Shown piece after piece: positions 1 through 8,637 of a stretch of DNA of 64,000 nt (positions are counted from its first letter, which is position 1; each line of letters starts with the position of its first letter). Position numbers and translations under genes: made by a program. Location of the stretch: assembly GCF_013002715.1 (NCBI RefSeq), contig NZ_JABENB010000001.1, positions 2,418,001 through 2,482,000 of the forward strand. The letters are read 5' to 3'. The stretch comes from Flexivirga aerilata. Lineage in GTDB: Bacteria; Actinomycetota; Actinomycetes; Actinomycetales; Dermatophilaceae. The notes beneath the pieces were generated by a model that did no database searches, was not told the DNA's origin, and was given only the letters and a program-made list of their open reading frames with translations.

Positions 1-134
1 CGGAAGTCGCGTCGCTGGAGCTCAACCCGGTCAACACCCACCCGGACGGCCTCGACGTGCTCGGCGCCACGATCGTGGTGGCGCCGCCCGCGTCACGCAC
101 AGACTCCGGCAGGCGTTCACTCCCGGTCGCCTGA
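1..134 (+). CDS. acyl-CoA synthetase / GNAT-type protein, C-terminal fragment
   Basis: Partial gene cut by the window edge. Reading in frame from base 3 gives about 43 residues ending at TGA 132-134. The stretch LELNPVNTHPDGLDVLGATI resembles the end of the ATP-grasp part of ADP-forming acetyl-CoA synthetase / Pat-like acyl-CoA synthetase proteins, where an E-LNP motif is followed by a short 'vlgA' strand. A proline/arginine tail then closes the protein. Such proteins couple acyl-CoA to acyl phosphate chemistry or, in the actinobacterial fusion form, also acetylate lysines. Only the tail is visible, so the domain make-up cannot be stated. Confidence 0.6.
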   Translation, partial: EVASLELNPVNTHPDGLDVLGATIVVAPPASRTDSGRRSLPVA

Positions 135-141
135 CAACTGC

Positions 142-154
142 GACAATGGTCGTT
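142..154 (+). promoter_or_regulatory. candidate leaderless promoter (-10 GACAAT) for the DUF5998 gene
   Basis: GACAAT lies at 142-147, exactly 7 bases before ATG 155. This is the spacing expected of an actinobacterial -10 box whose transcript starts at or next to the start codon. No Shine-Dalgarno sequence precedes ATG 155, which supports a leaderless mRNA. No clear -35 box is seen. Confidence 0.4.
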
Positions 155-763
155 ATGTCATCGACCAGCAAGCAGATCACCGGGTCGGTCCTGCCGGGCC
201 GGCTCCTCGCCGACATCGAGCAGGCCGGCTATTTCCCGGCGCTCGTCGCCGACGTGGTCGCGTCCGCGGTGGGCGTCGAACCGGTGGACTCACATCTGGT
301 GCACGCCGAGACCACCATCGACAACGAGACCGTGCGCCGGCACGTGACGGTCCTCGCGCTCACCGCGACCAGGCTGGTCGTCGCCCACGCCGACGACCAC
401 GCGCCCAGCCCGGAGTCACCGGTCGCGCACCTCGGCTCGGTCGCCACCGCGACCAGCGAGACCGTGCCGCTGTCGTCGGTCCGCGGCGTCATGCTCGCGC
501 ACGTCGTCGCGCAGCCGGAGGGCTACACCGCCGGCGCGCTCGGCCGCGAGGTCACGATGACCATCTCGTGGGGCGCGGTCTCCCGGGTCGACCTGCTGCC
601 GGCCACCTGCGGCGACCCCTCGTGCGACGCCGACCACGGCTACGAGGGGTCGATCACCGGCGACGACATCGCGCTCCGGGTGAGCGCCGACGCCGACGGT
701 GACGCCAATCTGCGTCAGGCGCAGGCGTTCTCGTCGGCACTGTCCGCAGCCATCGGGCGGTGA
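155..763 (+). CDS. DUF5998 family protein
   Basis: Predicted cytoplasmic protein of 202 residues, matching from memory the actinobacterial DUF5998 family, usually found beside an alkaline-phosphatase-fold gene as here. The N-terminal part (YFPALVADVV, then HLVHAETT and VRRHVTVLALT) and the later TCGDPSCDADHG segment, whose two cysteines and histidine could bind a metal, are its clearest marks. No biochemical role is known to me. I chose ATG 155 rather than ATG 146 because a -10-like GACAAT sits 7 bases upstream of 155, while 146 would fall inside that box. The stop overlaps the GTG of the next gene (GTGA), so the two are probably translationally coupled. Confidence 0.8.
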   Translation: MSSTSKQITGSVLPGRLLADIEQAGYFPALVADVVASAVGVEPVDSHLVHAETTIDNETVRRHVTVLALTATRLVVAHADDHAPSPESPVAHLGSVATATSETVPLSSVRGVMLAHVVAQPEGYTAGALGREVTMTISWGAVSRVDLLPATCGDPSCDADHGYEGSITGDDIALRVSADADGDANLRQAQAFSSALSAAIGR

Positions 764-1917
764 GTCTCGAGGCGCTCGCCCCGTCATACGACGGGAGGGG
801 GCTGGGTGGTGTGCTGCCGCGGGTCGCGGCCTCCCTGGGAGCGCTGCCGCTGCCCGAGGACTGGCCGGCAGCCGTCGCGCTGCCGGAGGCCCGGCGTGCG
901 GTCGTGGTGCTGGCCGACGGCCTGGGCGCCGAGCTGCTGCGCCGGCGGTCGGGACACGCGCCGTTCCTGCGGTCGGTGATCGGCGGTCAGCCCGACCACA
1001 TCCCGGCCACCCTGTCCGCGGGCTTCCCGTCGACCACCGCCACCAGCATGGGCACCTTCGGCACCGGTCTGCCGCCCGGCGAGCACGGCCTCGTCGGCTA
1101 CCAGTTGCGCATCCCCGGCACCGACCGGCTCTTCAACGAACTCGACTGGATCGATGGCCCGGATCCGCTGCAATGGCAACCACATCCGACGATGTTCGAG
1201 CGAGTCGGCGCAGCCGGCGTGCCGGTCACGATGGTCGGACCGGGGAAGTTCGACGGGTCCGGACTGACCCGCGCGGCCCTGCGTGGAGCGCGCTTCGCGG
1301 GCGCCCGCGACCTGCCTGGCGCGGTCGACGCCGCCCTCGCCGCGGTGCGCGACGGCGACCGCGCGCTCGTCTATCTCTACTGGGGGGCGATCGACAGCAC
1401 CGGTCACCAATACGGTTGTGAATCCTGGCAATGGGGCGATGCGGTCGAGGCGTTCGACGGCGAGATGCGGCGCCTCGCGGCCAGCCTGCCGGCCGGGACG
1501 TCGCTGACCGCGACCGCCGATCACGGCATGGTGGATCTGCCCGACTCGGCCAAGATCGACGTCGCCACCGACCCCGAGCTCGGCGCTGGTGTCGAGCTCG
1601 CCGGTGGCGAGATGCGCGCTGCCCACCTCTACTGCCGGCCCGGCGCGGCCGACGACGTGCGGGCCGCGTGGGAGGCGCGCCTCGGCGACGACGCGTGGGT
1701 GATGAGCCGCGAAAAAGCCGTGGCCGCAGGGCTTTTCGGCACCGTGTCCGACGCCGTGCTGCCACGCATCGGGGACGTCGTCGTTGCCATGCACGGGGTG
1801 GTCGGTGCCTACGACTCGCGCGTCATGCGCCCGCGCGTGTCGTCCCTGATCGGGCAGCACGGGTCGCTCACCGACGCCGAGCAACTGGTGCCGATGATCC
1901 ACCTGCCCGCGCAGTAA
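760..1917 (+). CDS. alkaline phosphatase family protein (nucleotide pyrophosphatase/phosphodiesterase fold)
   Basis: 385 residues. The fold shows in VVVLADGLGAELL (metal-binding Asp near residue 53), the FPSTTATSMGTFGTG segment (nucleophilic Thr near 92-93) and TATADHGMVD (Asp-His metal ligands). This is the two-metal arrangement of alkaline phosphatase and nucleotide pyrophosphatase/phosphodiesterase enzymes that cleave phosphate mono- or diesters. No signal peptide or membrane segment is visible, so it is probably cytoplasmic. The substrate cannot be read from sequence. The GTG start overlaps the stop of the DUF5998 gene, and this pairing recurs in Actinobacteria, suggesting a joint function. 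Confidence 0.85.
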   Translation: MSLEALAPSYDGRGLGGVLPRVAASLGALPLPEDWPAAVALPEARRAVVVLADGLGAELLRRRSGHAPFLRSVIGGQPDHIPATLSAGFPSTTATSMGTFGTGLPPGEHGLVGYQLRIPGTDRLFNELDWIDGPDPLQWQPHPTMFERVGAAGVPVTMVGPGKFDGSGLTRAALRGARFAGARDLPGAVDAALAAVRDGDRALVYLYWGAIDSTGHQYGCESWQWGDAVEAFDGEMRRLAASLPAGTSLTATADHGMVDLPDSAKIDVATDPELGAGVELAGGEMRAAHLYCRPGAADDVRAAWEARLGDDAWVMSREKAVAAGLFGTVSDAVLPRIGDVVVAMHGVVGAYDSRVMRPRVSSLIGQHGSLTDAEQLVPMIHLPAQ

Positions 1918-1928
1918 GGTTGCCGCCC
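1915..1928 (+). promoter_or_regulatory. candidate -10 (TAAGGT) for thymidine kinase
   Basis: TAAGGT at 1915-1920 lies 8 bases before GTG 1929 and overlaps the TAA stop of the upstream gene. With no Shine-Dalgarno in the 11-base gap, it could drive a leaderless tdk transcript inside the operon. Confidence 0.3.
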
Positions 1929-2654
1929 GTGGCTGAACTCCTCTTCTTCTCCGGCACGATGGACTGCGGCAAGTCGACGCTGGCGCTGCAGATGGAGCAC
2001 AACCACCGGGCCCGGGGGCGTCGCGGGCTCGTCTTCACCAAGCACGACCGGGCCGGCGAGTCGGTGCTGTCCTCCAGGCTCGGGCTGTCGCACCCCGCGC
2101 TGGAGGTGCACGACGACCTCGACTTCTGGGACCTGGTGGTCGAGCAGGCGACCGGCGGCCGGGTGATCGACTACCTGATCTGCGACGAGGCCCAGTTCTA
2201 CACGCCGGTGCAGGTCGAGCAGCTGGCCAAGCTGGTGGACGAAATGCACATCGACGTCTACGCATTCGGCATCACCGCAGACTTCCGCACCGAACTCTTC
2301 CCGGGCTCGCGCCGCCTCATCGAACTCGCCGACCGCATCCAGGTGCCGCAGGTCGAGGCCTTGTGCTGGTGCGGCCGCCGGGCCACCCACAACGCCCGCG
2401 TCGTCGACGGCGACATGGTGGTCGAGGGTGAGCAGGTGGTGGTCGGCGACATCAGCGGCGGCAGCTCGGCCACCGTCGAATACGAGGTGCTCTGCCGGCG
2501 CCACTACATGCGCCGGATGACCTCGCACGCCGCCCGCGCGCAGGCCGTCTCACCCGAGGTGCTGCCGTTCGACCTGGACCTGTGCCCGCTGCCGGGAGCC
2601 GGACGCGACGCGGCGGACCCGGCAACCGGCGAGAGTCGGTCCGGCTTGGCATGA
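1929..2654 (+). CDS. tdk: thymidine kinase
   Basis: 241 residues, a type II thymidine kinase that phosphorylates thymidine (deoxyuridine) with ATP for salvage of dTMP. The P-loop is SGTMDCGKST (residues 8-17), slightly unlike the usual GPMFSGKST. The Walker B/catalytic segment CDEAQF carries the general-base Glu. Two cysteine pairs, CWCGRRATHNAR and CRRHY, form the zinc-binding lasso region. The GTG start gives MAELLFFSGTMDCGKST, placing the P-loop where the family has it. The gap to the upstream phosphatase gene is 11 bases, so co-transcription is likely. The last 35 residues are a proline/acid-rich tail outside the core. Confidence 0.93.
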   Translation: MAELLFFSGTMDCGKSTLALQMEHNHRARGRRGLVFTKHDRAGESVLSSRLGLSHPALEVHDDLDFWDLVVEQATGGRVIDYLICDEAQFYTPVQVEQLAKLVDEMHIDVYAFGITADFRTELFPGSRRLIELADRIQVPQVEALCWCGRRATHNARVVDGDMVVEGEQVVVGDISGGSSATVEYEVLCRRHYMRRMTSHAARAQAVSPEVLPFDLDLCPLPGAGRDAADPATGESRSGLA

Positions 2655-2661
2655 TGGACGC

Positions 2662-4455
2662 ATGAGTCGCGACGGTCTCTCCGGTCGGCAGCGCCGCCGC
2701 GCGGAGCGCGATCGCGCGTTCACCGAGCCTCTGCCGGACGCGTCGCGGACGCGACCCATGCCGCCCCGTCAGCACCAGGGGCCGCCGCGCACGCCGCCTG
2801 CGTCATACCCCCGGGAGCAGGGGTATGACGAGGGCGCCGCGCCGCACGGCGAATCCTCCGGCGCGCAGCCCGTCGGCGCGGCCCGCGCGGGCACCGCGAA
2901 GGCGGCCGGCCGCGGGGTGGTCCGCGGCGCCGGGGCGATGGCCCGCTTCACCGCCGCCGCGAGCAAGGGCACCGTGCGGGCCGCGCGCAAGGCGAGCGAG
3001 GCGCAGGGTGCCGGTGAGAGCGGCCTCGCCCGGCTGATCCAGGTGCACGCGTTCAGCTCGGCCGGTGACGCCGCCGTCGCGATCGGCCTGGCCGGCACCG
3101 TCTTCTTCTCGGTCTCCTCGGCGCAGGCCAAGGGGCAGGTGCTGCTCTTCCTCTGCCTGACGATGCTGCCGTTCGCGATCGTCGCGCCGTTGATCGGGCC
3201 GCTGCTCGACCGCTTCCGGCACGGGCGGCGCTGGGCGATCGGGGCGACGCTCGCGATCCGCGCGTTCCTCTGCTGGGTGCTCGCCCAGACCGTCGAGGAC
3301 GGGTCGGCCTGGCTCTTCCCGGTCGCGCTGTGTGTGCTGGTCTCCTCCAAGGCCTACCTGGTGACCAGATCAGCAGCCGCGCCGCGGCTGCTGCCCGAGC
3401 AGCTGACGCTGGTGAAGGCCAACGGGCGGTTGTCCCTGGCCGGAGTCGTCGGCGCGGGGATCGCCGGCGCGCTCGCCGGCGCGGCGTCCGCGGTCGGCGG
3501 TGCGCCCTGGGCGTTGCGGGTGGCGGCGTTGCTCTTCGCGGTCGGCACGGTGCTGGCGATCCTGCTGCCGCAGCGGGTCGACTCGAGCGTGGGGGAGAAG
3601 CCCGCGCCGCTCGTCGGGCTGGCGACCGGCACCGCGTCCGGCCGCGGCATCGGCCCGGCGGTGGTCACCGCGCTGCGGGCCAACACCGGCCTGCGCTGGC
3701 TGTCCGGCTTCCTCACGATCTTCCTGGCCTTCCTGGTGCGCACCCACCCTTTCCCGGGCTGGGAGGACCGCAAGACGCTGGCGCTGGCGCTCGTGCTCGG
3801 CGCCGCAGGAGTCGGCAACTCGGTCGGCACGGTCATGGGTGCAGCGCTCAAGATCGCCTCGCCGCGGGTGATCGTGCTGGCCACGCTCGTCGCCGACGCC
3901 GTGATGGTCGTCGTCGCGGCGGTGCACTTCTCGGTGGTGACCGCGGTCGCGGTCGGTTTCGTCGCCGGTGTGGGCCAGCAACTCGGCAAGCTCGCCCTCG
4001 ACTCGCAGATCCAGGACACCGTGCCGGAGCACATGCGCACCAGCGTGTTCGGGCGGTCGGAGACCCTGCTGCAGTTGTCGTGGGTGATCGGCGGCATCGT
4101 CGCCGTGGCCATCCCGACCAACGCGCAGCTGGGCATGATCCTCGCCGCGGTCGTGCTCGTCGCGTGGGCGAGCGCGGTGCTGATCTGGAATGCCGGCCGG
4201 TCGCTCCCGGTGCCGGCGCGGGTCCGGGCCGCGGCGCCGACGGGCGGTCGTGCTCGGCGGCGTCCGCGGCAGGACGACCCACACGACGTGCACCCGCAGC
4301 GGGCCGACGAGCACCACGCGTCCTACGACGTCTCCTACGAGGACAGTCGCCGCGAGGAGTTCGGCGACGAGGCGGAGACGATCGGCATCCGGCGCAGCGA
4401 GATCGCCGACCACCGCCTGCCCGGGTATGACGCCGACCGGCGCGACCGCCGCTGA
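2662..4455 (+). CDS. MFS transporter with long cytoplasmic tails
   Basis: 597 residues. A hydrophilic basic N-terminal region of about 120 residues precedes roughly ten to twelve hydrophobic segments (from about residue 128 to 510), then a charged, disordered 85-residue tail rich in His, Asp and Arg. FAIVAPLIGPLLDRFRHGRRWAI is the MFS loop 2-3 motif (G-x-x-x-D-R-x-G/H-R-R). Substrate is unknown; such actinobacterial MFS proteins are usually annotated as drug or solute exporters. It follows tdk after 7 bases, so it may share its transcript. The nearest unrelated gene, sepH, converges on it across 40 bases. Confidence 0.85.
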   Translation: MSRDGLSGRQRRRAERDRAFTEPLPDASRTRPMPPRQHQGPPRTPPASYPREQGYDEGAAPHGESSGAQPVGAARAGTAKAAGRGVVRGAGAMARFTAAASKGTVRAARKASEAQGAGESGLARLIQVHAFSSAGDAAVAIGLAGTVFFSVSSAQAKGQVLLFLCLTMLPFAIVAPLIGPLLDRFRHGRRWAIGATLAIRAFLCWVLAQTVEDGSAWLFPVALCVLVSSKAYLVTRSAAAPRLLPEQLTLVKANGRLSLAGVVGAGIAGALAGAASAVGGAPWALRVAALLFAVGTVLAILLPQRVDSSVGEKPAPLVGLATGTASGRGIGPAVVTALRANTGLRWLSGFLTIFLAFLVRTHPFPGWEDRKTLALALVLGAAGVGNSVGTVMGAALKIASPRVIVLATLVADAVMVVVAAVHFSVVTAVAVGFVAGVGQQLGKLALDSQIQDTVPEHMRTSVFGRSETLLQLSWVIGGIVAVAIPTNAQLGMILAAVVLVAWASAVLIWNAGRSLPVPARVRAAAPTGGRARRRPRQDDPHDVHPQRADEHHASYDVSYEDSRREEFGDEAETIGIRRSEIADHRLPGYDADRRDRR

Positions 4456-4495
4456 ACCCCGAGGGTCGGTCGCGGAAAGGTCGGACGCGGAGGGC

Positions 4496-5908
4496 TCAGT
4501 CGCGACCCGGGCGCCGGCCGAACATGATGTCGTCCCAGCTGGGCACGCTCGGCCGGCCCTTGCGCGCCGCGCTCGGGCGGTCCGGGATCGTGGTGCCCGT
4601 GGTGCCGTCGGAGGTGTCGTCGGTCTCGGGCTTCGACTGCTCCGCAGCGTCGGCGGTCTCGTCGTCCGCCGGCACATCGTCCTCGGCCACCTCGACGACT
4701 TCCGGCTCGGCGCCGACCGCGTCGCGGTCGTCGTCCGGGGCGATGTCGTCGACGGCGAGCGTCTCGCTCCGGCTGCCCGGGCGGCGGACGCTGTCGAAGT
4801 CGAAGTCGGCGAACATGTCGGCGGTGCCGGTCACCGGGTCGTGGCTGGGCCGCTCGGGAGCGTCGGGTGCGTCGGCTGTGGTGTCAGTCGTCGCCGCGTC
4901 CGACGACGTGGACGAAGCCGACGCGGCAGCCTCCTCCTCGCACGGGTGCGACCCGAGCGGCGGAGGCGGGCCATCGGTGTCCACCTGCGCCGGCGGCGCG
5001 GCGTCCGCCGGGAAATCCGTTGACGCAGAAGCAGATTGGCGGCCGCGGCCCTTGCGGCGACGGCCCTTGGTGCGCTCGCGCATGGCAGCCATGAGGTCGA
5101 CGGTGTCGGCCTCCGCGACGCCGCCGGTGGCAGTGCCGGCCGAGGTGTCCTCGCGATCCGCGGCGCGTCCCGCCGGGTGGCTCGGGACGGCGGTCGCCGA
5201 GCTGGCGCCGCCGCGCACCGTGCGCACCTTGGGCGCGGGGGCACCGTCGAGACCGCCTTCGGCCTCGACGTCGTAGACCGACGTGTCCCGCACCGGCGTG
5301 GCTGCCTGCAGCGGGCCGGGCGACGACTCGTCCTCGCCCAGCCAGCGAGCCTCGTCGTCGACCGGAGTGAGGATGCAGGTGTCGACCGCAAACCGCCAGG
5401 TCGCCTGCCGCAAGCGGCCGCCGGCGGGGAAGGCGCACTGCACGGTCCAGTCCTGCTCGCTGTCCCGCCAGGAGTCCCAGGTCACGTCGTCGGCGGCGAC
5501 CCCGCGGCCGTCCAGCCGGCGCTCGACCCGCTCGCCGAAAGTGCCCTCCTCGCCGCGTCGTGCGGCGGGGTCGGCGACCGGCACGGCGCGCGCCAGGGCG
5601 GCCACGTGGTCGCGCTCGGCGCGGATCGGCGCCTCGTAGCGGGACACCTTCTCCACGGTCCAGCCGGCGCGTTCGGCGACGTCCTCCAGCGACAGGCCGG
5701 AGCGCAGCAGCCCCTGCACGTCGCGCGGGCGCAGCTCGACCTGGTCATGCTCGGGCACGCCGGCGTCGGCGAGGGCCCGCGACCGGTCCCGGCGTATGGC
5801 GGACCGCAACTCCTCGGTGATGCGCAGTTGCGACCGCTCGCCCTCGTCGTCGACGAGCAGCAAGTGTTCGCCGTCCTCATGGACGCCGCTGAGGCGCAAC
5901 TCCCGCAT
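4496..5908 (-). CDS. sepH: septation protein SepH
   Basis: 470 residues starting MRELRLSGVHEDGEHLLLVD, the conserved opening of the DUF3071 (SepH) family, which in Streptomyces and Mycobacterium binds FtsZ and stimulates its assembly during cell division. The N-terminal DUF3071 domain (about 1-165) contains a helix-turn-helix-like stretch, LSLEDVAERAGWTVEKVSRY, near residues 76-95. A long low-complexity acidic linker follows, and the protein ends with PSVPSWDDIMFGRRPG, the conserved C-terminal SepH motif. The start was chosen at MRELRL with GGAG at a good distance upstream; an open frame extends beyond it but has no family match. It is divergent from ferrochelatase. Confidence 0.93.
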   Translation of the reverse strand: MRELRLSGVHEDGEHLLLVDDEGERSQLRITEELRSAIRRDRSRALADAGVPEHDQVELRPRDVQGLLRSGLSLEDVAERAGWTVEKVSRYEAPIRAERDHVAALARAVPVADPAARRGEEGTFGERVERRLDGRGVAADDVTWDSWRDSEQDWTVQCAFPAGGRLRQATWRFAVDTCILTPVDDEARWLGEDESSPGPLQAATPVRDTSVYDVEAEGGLDGAPAPKVRTVRGGASSATAVPSHPAGRAADREDTSAGTATGGVAEADTVDLMAAMRERTKGRRRKGRGRQSASASTDFPADAAPPAQVDTDGPPPPLGSHPCEEEAAASASSTSSDAATTDTTADAPDAPERPSHDPVTGTADMFADFDFDSVRRPGSRSETLAVDDIAPDDDRDAVGAEPEVVEVAEDDVPADDETADAAEQSKPETDDTSDGTTGTTIPDRPSAARKGRPSVPSWDDIMFGRRPGRD

Positions 5909-6079
5909 GTGCGTTTCTCCCAAATAGGCCTGTCGTAGCAACCGCAGACCACCATGCCACGCGGCCGCGCGCAGGCACCGCAGGGCGCGCCGGAACACCG
6001 CCGCCGACTCGTCGTACTCTTCGTGGGTAGAGACGTTCCGCGTCCACCCCTCGTCGTGCCGGAGAAGGAGCCCCGCCCC

Positions 6080-7315
6080 ATGTCGTCGCCGATCGCCGAG
6101 CCGCCCGACGCCACCAAGGGCGGGGGTGAGGTCCCGGAGGTCACGCAGCGGCCGCAGGCCCCGGCCGACCCGGTCACCGAGGGCGCGCTCGACCCCGAGC
6201 CCACCGAGGACGAGGCCGGTCTCGCGGTCCGTCCGTACGACGCGATCGTCGTGCTCTCGTTCGGCGGCCCGGAGTCCCGTGACGAGGTGATGCCGTTCCT
6301 GCGCCGGGTGACCGCCGGACGCGGGGTGCCGGACGAGCGCCTGGAGTCGGTCGCCGAGCACTACTACGCCCGCGGCGGCAAGAGCCCGATCAACGACCAG
6401 ACCCGCGCGCTGCAGCAGGCGCTGCACGCGGAGCTGCGCCGCCGCGGCATCGCCACCCCGGTGCTGCTCGGCAACCGCAACAGCGAGCCGTTCCTCGTCG
6501 ACACGCTGCGGGAGGCGCAGGAGGCCGGTGCCCAGCAGGTGCTGGTCGTGACGACGAGCGCCTACTCGTCATACAGCTCCTGCCGGCAATACCGCGAGGA
6601 CATCGCGGCCGCCCTTATCGAGCTGGCCGACGAGGGCCGCTCGCTCGCGGTCGACAAGATCCGGCAGTACGCGACGCACCCGAGCTTCACCCGGGTCAAT
6701 GCCCGGCTGGTCACCGAAGCGGTGCGCGGCTGCGGTCAGCCCGACGACGACAAGCTGCGGGTGGTCTTCGTGACCCACTCGATCCCGGAGGCGATGGACG
6801 ACACGTCCGGCCCGGGCGACGGCGAGGGCAACCTCTACGAGCACCAGCACGACGAGATCGCGCACGTCATCCTCGACGAGGCAGGCATAACCCTCGACCG
6901 CAACTTGAGCGGTGCGCTGGTCTACTGCTCGCGCTCGGGGTCGCCCGGCCAGCCCTGGCTCGAGCCGGATGTGAACGACCACCTGCGCAGCCTCGCCGCG
7001 CAGGGCATCACCGACGTGGTCGTCGCGCCGATCGGCTTCGTGTCCGACCACATGGAGGTGGTGCACGACCTCGACACCGAGGCCGCCGAGACCGCGGCCG
7101 AGGTCGGCCTCCGGATGACCCGCGTGCCGACGGTCGGCACCGACCCGGAGTTCGTGATGGGCCTGGCCGACCTGGTGGAGGAGCGGGCCGCGCAGGCCCG
7201 CGGCGAGCAGGTCGACCTGGTCGGCTGGCCGGGCGCGCCGATGCCGCCGATCTGCGCCGCCGGTTGCTGCCCCAACCTGCGCGCCTACAAACCCGCCGCC
7301 TGTGGAATGGACTGA
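6080..7315 (+). CDS. hemH: ferrochelatase (coproporphyrin III ferrochelatase, CpfC)
   Basis: 411 residues. Inserts Fe2+ into the porphyrin ring; in Actinobacteria the substrate is coproporphyrin III and the product coproheme, which ChdC (encoded at 52.7 kb) converts to heme b. Visible motifs are VVLSFGGPESRDEVMPFL, VTHSIPEAM with the metal-binding His, and GFVSDHMEV with the second active-site region. The C-terminus CAAGCCPNLRAYKPAACG supplies the cysteines expected for the [2Fe-2S] cluster of actinobacterial ferrochelatases. A 60-residue acidic N-terminal extension precedes the domain. ATG 6080 was chosen because GAAGGAG lies about 11 bases upstream. Confidence 0.93.
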   Translation: MSSPIAEPPDATKGGGEVPEVTQRPQAPADPVTEGALDPEPTEDEAGLAVRPYDAIVVLSFGGPESRDEVMPFLRRVTAGRGVPDERLESVAEHYYARGGKSPINDQTRALQQALHAELRRRGIATPVLLGNRNSEPFLVDTLREAQEAGAQQVLVVTTSAYSSYSSCRQYREDIAAALIELADEGRSLAVDKIRQYATHPSFTRVNARLVTEAVRGCGQPDDDKLRVVFVTHSIPEAMDDTSGPGDGEGNLYEHQHDEIAHVILDEAGITLDRNLSGALVYCSRSGSPGQPWLEPDVNDHLRSLAAQGITDVVVAPIGFVSDHMEVVHDLDTEAAETAAEVGLRMTRVPTVGTDPEFVMGLADLVEERAAQARGEQVDLVGWPGAPMPPICAAGCCPNLRAYKPAACGMD

Positions 7316-8159
7316 CCCCGTGGACACCACGCCCGCCCCCGACGAACTTCTCGCGCTGGAGCAACTCGCCTGCGACCTGGCCACCGAGGCCGGCCGGCTG
7401 ATCGTCGACGAGCGCCCCGACCGGTTGGGTGTCGCGGCGACCAAGAGCACCGCGACCGACGTGGTGACCGTGATGGACCAGCGCAGCGAGGCGTTGCTGC
7501 GCACCCGCCTGGAGCAGCAGCGCCCGGACGACGGTCTGCTCGGCGAGGAGGGTGGCTCGCGGCAGAGCCGCTCCGGCATCACCTGGGTCGTCGACCCGAT
7601 CGACGGCACCGTCAACTACCTCTACGGGCTGCCGGCGTATGCCGTCTCGGTGGCCGCCTGCGTCGGCGACGTGTCGGTGTCGGGCGGCTGGGCGCCGGTC
7701 GCGGGGGCGGTCGTCAACCCGATGACCGACGAGCTCTTCCACGCCCGGCTCGGCGGCGGCGCCCACCTCCAGCACGCCGGTCGCTCCGCGCGCCTTGCGG
7801 TGAGCGGCCAGACCGACCTGTCGCTCTCGCTGGTCGGCACCGGCTTCGGGTATGACGCCGCCAAGCGCCGCAAGCAGGCCGCGCTGGTGGGTGAGCTCAT
7901 CGACCAGGTGCGCGACATCCGGCGCGCCGGCAGCGCGGCGCTGGACCTCTGCTCGGTCGGTGCCGGCCGCCTCGACGCCTACTACGAGTCCGGTCTCAAC
8001 GCCTGGGACCAGGCCGCCGGCCGGCTGGTGGTCACCGAGGCCGGCGGCACCGTGGTGGGCCGCTCCGGAGGCGCGCCGGACTCCGACCTGGTGCTCGCCG
8101 GACCGCAGTCGCTGGTCGACCGGCTGGTGCCCGTGGTGGACGCCCGACCACTTGGCTGA
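7302..8159 (+). CDS. suhB: inositol monophosphatase family protein
   Basis: 285 residues. Mg2+-dependent phosphatase hydrolysing inositol-1-phosphate or related phosphomonoesters; in Actinobacteria it serves inositol, and thus phosphatidylinositol or mycothiol, supply. Motif 1 is GLLGEEGG, motif 2 DPIDGTVNYLYG (metal-binding Asps) and motif 3 NAWDQAAGRLVVTEAGG. The ATG at 7302 overlaps the hemH stop by 14 bases; GTG 7320 (279 residues) is an equally plausible start, since neither has a good Shine-Dalgarno. It corresponds to Rv2701c in M. tuberculosis, which sits in the same conserved neighbourhood. Confidence 0.88.
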   Translation: MEWTDPVDTTPAPDELLALEQLACDLATEAGRLIVDERPDRLGVAATKSTATDVVTVMDQRSEALLRTRLEQQRPDDGLLGEEGGSRQSRSGITWVVDPIDGTVNYLYGLPAYAVSVAACVGDVSVSGGWAPVAGAVVNPMTDELFHARLGGGAHLQHAGRSARLAVSGQTDLSLSLVGTGFGYDAAKRRKQAALVGELIDQVRDIRRAGSAALDLCSVGAGRLDAYYESGLNAWDQAAGRLVVTEAGGTVVGRSGGAPDSDLVLAGPQSLVDRLVPVVDARPLG

Positions 8160-8335
8160 CCGCTCCGGTCCGGCACGAGCCGAGACCCCGCGTGTCGGGC
8201 GCCCGCGCCGATGGGGCACAATCGCCGCCGCTCGGGCACAAAATCGGCCGGTCTGGCGTTATTGCGCGCAAGGACATCAAACGACGCGCCCGAGCAGGCA
8301 TGAGTGGGCGGACGAGGAGACGGGAAAACCAAGCA
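8160..8335. other. 176-bp intergenic region upstream of the DUF4193 gene
   Basis: No gene is seen. It holds two near-identical pieces, GGGCACAATCG at 8214-8224 and GGGCACAAAATCG at 8234-8246, about two helical turns apart, and a perfect 10-bp palindrome TTGCGCGCAA at 8262-8271. These are candidate promoter or operator elements for the following gene, without a recognised regulator. Confidence 0.35.
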
Positions 8336-8635
8336 ATGGCAACAGATTACGACGCTCCACGTAAGTCGGACGACGACATCGACAACGACTCCATCGAGGA
8401 GTTGAAGGCACGCCGGGTCGACAAGAACACCGCAAGCGTCGATGTCGACGAGACCGAGCAGGCCGAGGGCTTCGAACTTCCGGGCGCGGACCTTTCCGGC
8501 GAGGAACTCTCGGTGCAGGTGATCCCGCGTCAGGCGGACGAGTTCACCTGTTCCAAGTGCTTCCTGGTGCACCACCGCAGTCAGCTGGCCAAAGAGGTCG
8601 GCGGCCTGCCGGTCTGCACCGAGTGCGCGGCCTGA
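8336..8635 (+). CDS. DUF4193 family zinc-ribbon protein
   Basis: 99 residues, acidic in the first 65 and ending in a compact zinc ribbon: FTCSKCFLVHHRSQLA followed by VCTECAA gives two CxxC pairs. The family is universal in Actinobacteria (Rv2699c in M. tuberculosis) and of unknown function; small RNA-polymerase-binding zinc proteins have similar size, but that link is only a guess. The start MATDYDAPRKSDDDIDNDS matches the family opening, where DNDSIEELKARR is the best-conserved stretch. The gene is followed after 2 bases by dut. Confidence 0.9.
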   Translation: MATDYDAPRKSDDDIDNDSIEELKARRVDKNTASVDVDETEQAEGFELPGADLSGEELSVQVIPRQADEFTCSKCFLVHHRSQLAKEVGGLPVCTECAA

Positions 8636-8637
8636 CC